From Planococcus citri (Eukaryota; Arthropoda; Insecta; Hemiptera; Pseudococcidae): a DNA stretch of 64,000 bases. The translations under genes were made by a program, and so were the position numbers. Below, piece by piece: positions 62,401-64,000 of the stretch. The stretch is from contig NC_088681.1 in assembly GCF_950023065.1 (NCBI RefSeq), positions 42,318,836 to 42,382,835 of the forward strand. The letters run 5' to 3'. The notes beneath the pieces were generated by a model, which searched no databases, was not told the DNA's origin, and saw only the letters and a list, made by a program, of their open reading frames with translations. Every line of letters starts with the position of its first letter. Position 1 is the first letter of the stretch.

Positions 62401-63430
62401 AAGCGTTGAAAAAGCGAGCTAGCGAATCATCCTCTTGACTTCTAAAATGGATAAAACGTTCTCTCGACATCGTCGCGATTACTAATAACAATCGTAAAAT
62501 TACCCTCGCTCGCCCCGTTTATCACGTCATAAGTACCTATCAAATAGAGTACCTGTATAGAGTGCTCCTATTTACCCTCTTCTGCAGCTCCATCCGTACT
62601 CCAAATACATTTAAGCCAGGCTACCTACTCTTGTGGAGTATACACAGTAAAACAAAATGTTTAAAAGGCTCGGCGCGTTAATGGAGTTAAAACAGTTTAA
62701 TATATATTCTTTTTGGTGTGTTTAAACAACACGCCAGAGCGAAGAAGTTTTTCGGCAGAAAAGGACATAGCTGTACACGTTTGAGGTTTTTTCACGTCGT
62801 GTTTTTCGTTCACCTATCTACAAGCTTGTAATTGAGTATGTATGTGCTTAACTGCTTGTACTGTATTTTGAATTTATACTCAATATCAACAGTGGAACGG
62901 ATTGCTAAAATAAAAGTAGGTATAGATTTTTTTACCAAATTTAGCAGAGACTTCATTTTGAATTTAATGTTAACCAGGAAAAATTCGAGATCTGGAGGTC
63001 CCTCTGGAGGGGGGGGGGAGGAATGCGCCTTCAAAGAGAGGGCATTTTCGAGAAAATCGTGGTTTTTTCGCTCCTGTTGCTACCCAACTTGTTTTGAGAA
63101 AAATGACCTAGTCTCGAATGAAAGTATTTGAGATTCTACGTCTACCTACGTACTCGTATACTACAGGGCGATTGATGTAAGAATGGTTGTATAACCATTT
63201 GCCTGAATACATATTATTATACATTTAGTGGGCATTCTTATCAGCGAGTATCAAATGACATACTTATTTCGAGAAATTTTTACAACGTCGATTCCCCAGA
63301 ATAATTGCTGTGGCATAGGCATTCGCCTCACCCTGTTAGGGTACCACTAAAATGCGATTTCCATTGTCCTGTAAAGGATATGGAACACGACGACGACGAT
63401 CAAAATTTAAAGCTTTTATATGGGGCTTTC

Positions 63431-63579
63431 TTCAATCTTAAACATAGTTAAATCCTGTGATAGAAAAAGATCCTCTCTTCGTCAAGGTTCAAAGACAGTT
63501 CGTTCAACTTCTTTGAACCTCGAAGAAAAGATGATCTTCTTCTATCGCAGGATTCAACAGAACTGTGTTTAAAATTGAA
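63431..63579. mobile_element. Small foldback element, about 150 bp
   Basis: TTCAATCTTAAACATAGTTA near the left end pairs with the inverse of TGTGTTTAAAATTGAA at the right. Pairing continues through AATCCTGTGATAGAAAAAGATC/GATCTTCTTCTATCGC to a GGTTCAAAG centre. Stem is nearly the whole element. Confidence 0.7.
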
Positions 63580-64000
63580 AAAAAAAGACATACTTATAAA
63601 AGCACATTGGCCAAAAAACATTGAAAGATATCATTCCTAAAACGAGGGAAATACGTATTTTGGAACACAGCGGTGCCAATTTTGTGGTCATTACTAAAAC
63701 TAACTTCAAAATAATTATGAGAAAAATATTCAAAAACATATTTTTTTCAATTTCTTAAAATTGGCACTAATGACCAAAAAATTGGCACCACTGCGTTCCA
63801 AAATGTTTCCCCAGTTTCAGGAACAATATGTTCTGTTGTTTTGGCTTATTTAATGTGAAATATTCGCAAAGAAAAATTTTCAGAAATGAATTTATTCAAA
63901 AATATGCAATTTTTATGCAAATTTTCAACAGCTCAGTAAAATCCTATTTTCCTCAAAACAGGCTGAGTGGCGCCATGAGCGAAAAACCACGATTTTTTCA

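Larger units (their letters stand above)
58847..64000. other. Downstream of the zinc-finger gene to the window edge
   Basis: The probable 3' UTR runs to about 59460. Diffuse repeats follow: CCTCTGGAGGGG..AAAATCGTGG near 59615-59690 and again near 62995-63070, and AAAGATATCATT..CCAATTTT near 59750 and 63627. A CpG-richer stretch lies at 61200-62830 and a foldback at 63431-63579. No gene is supported. Confidence 0.6.

Overview
The window is eukaryotic and almost certainly from an insect. It is very AT-rich and intron-rich, with U2-type GT..AG introns of 75 bp to 16 kb, many foldback or MITE-like repeats, and one piece of a non-LTR retrotransposon. The short palindrome TAGGTACCTA and its variants recur throughout, which I associate with Hemiptera (aphids, mealybugs). 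A mealybug-like hemipteran is my best guess, but nothing here fixes the species.

The backbone is one large gene on the minus strand, 52224 down to 1646 and continuing past the left edge. Nine spliced exons join into one open frame (1545 bp, 514 complete codons plus a partial codon at each end) that encodes five successive immunoglobulin domains. The domain order, the WVFNNS signature in Ig5, the YVPVC and LRPLY linkers and the YRCRVDYRNAP motif in Ig1 identify it as a Sidestep (Side) family cell-surface receptor. In flies these guide motor axons by binding Beat proteins. The signal-peptide exon is not visible and may lie beyond the right edge. The part after Ig5 (in family members an FN3 domain, a membrane segment and a tail) lies beyond the left edge.

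Three intact genes lie on the opposite (plus) strand. Two are RING-CH (MARCH-type) E3 ubiquitin ligases, at 45328-46371 and 51286-51870, inside the 12 kb intron between the two exons of Ig1. They share one intron at the same codon and phase, so they are paralogues. The third is a five-finger C2H2 zinc-finger protein at 57962-58846, upstream of the first visible Side exon. It is probably nested in Side intron 1 if the signal exon is farther right.

The rest is intronic or flanking DNA. It holds minisatellite arrays (3.7-4.6, 15.4-16.4, 20.8-21.6, 25.6-27.7 and 37.4-38.9 kb), several inverted-repeat elements (2973-3122, 7099-7788, 9885-10182, 31418-32162, 48259-48877, 49218-49757 and others), a solo LTR at 50381-50945 with a 4-bp target duplication, and a decayed LINE 3' end at 32538-33860. 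Less repetitive, CpG-richer islands near 5.3-6.5, 13.5-14.7, 23.6-24.6, 28.7-30.6, 35.5-36.8 and 61.2-62.8 kb contain no recognisable exon and may be regulatory.
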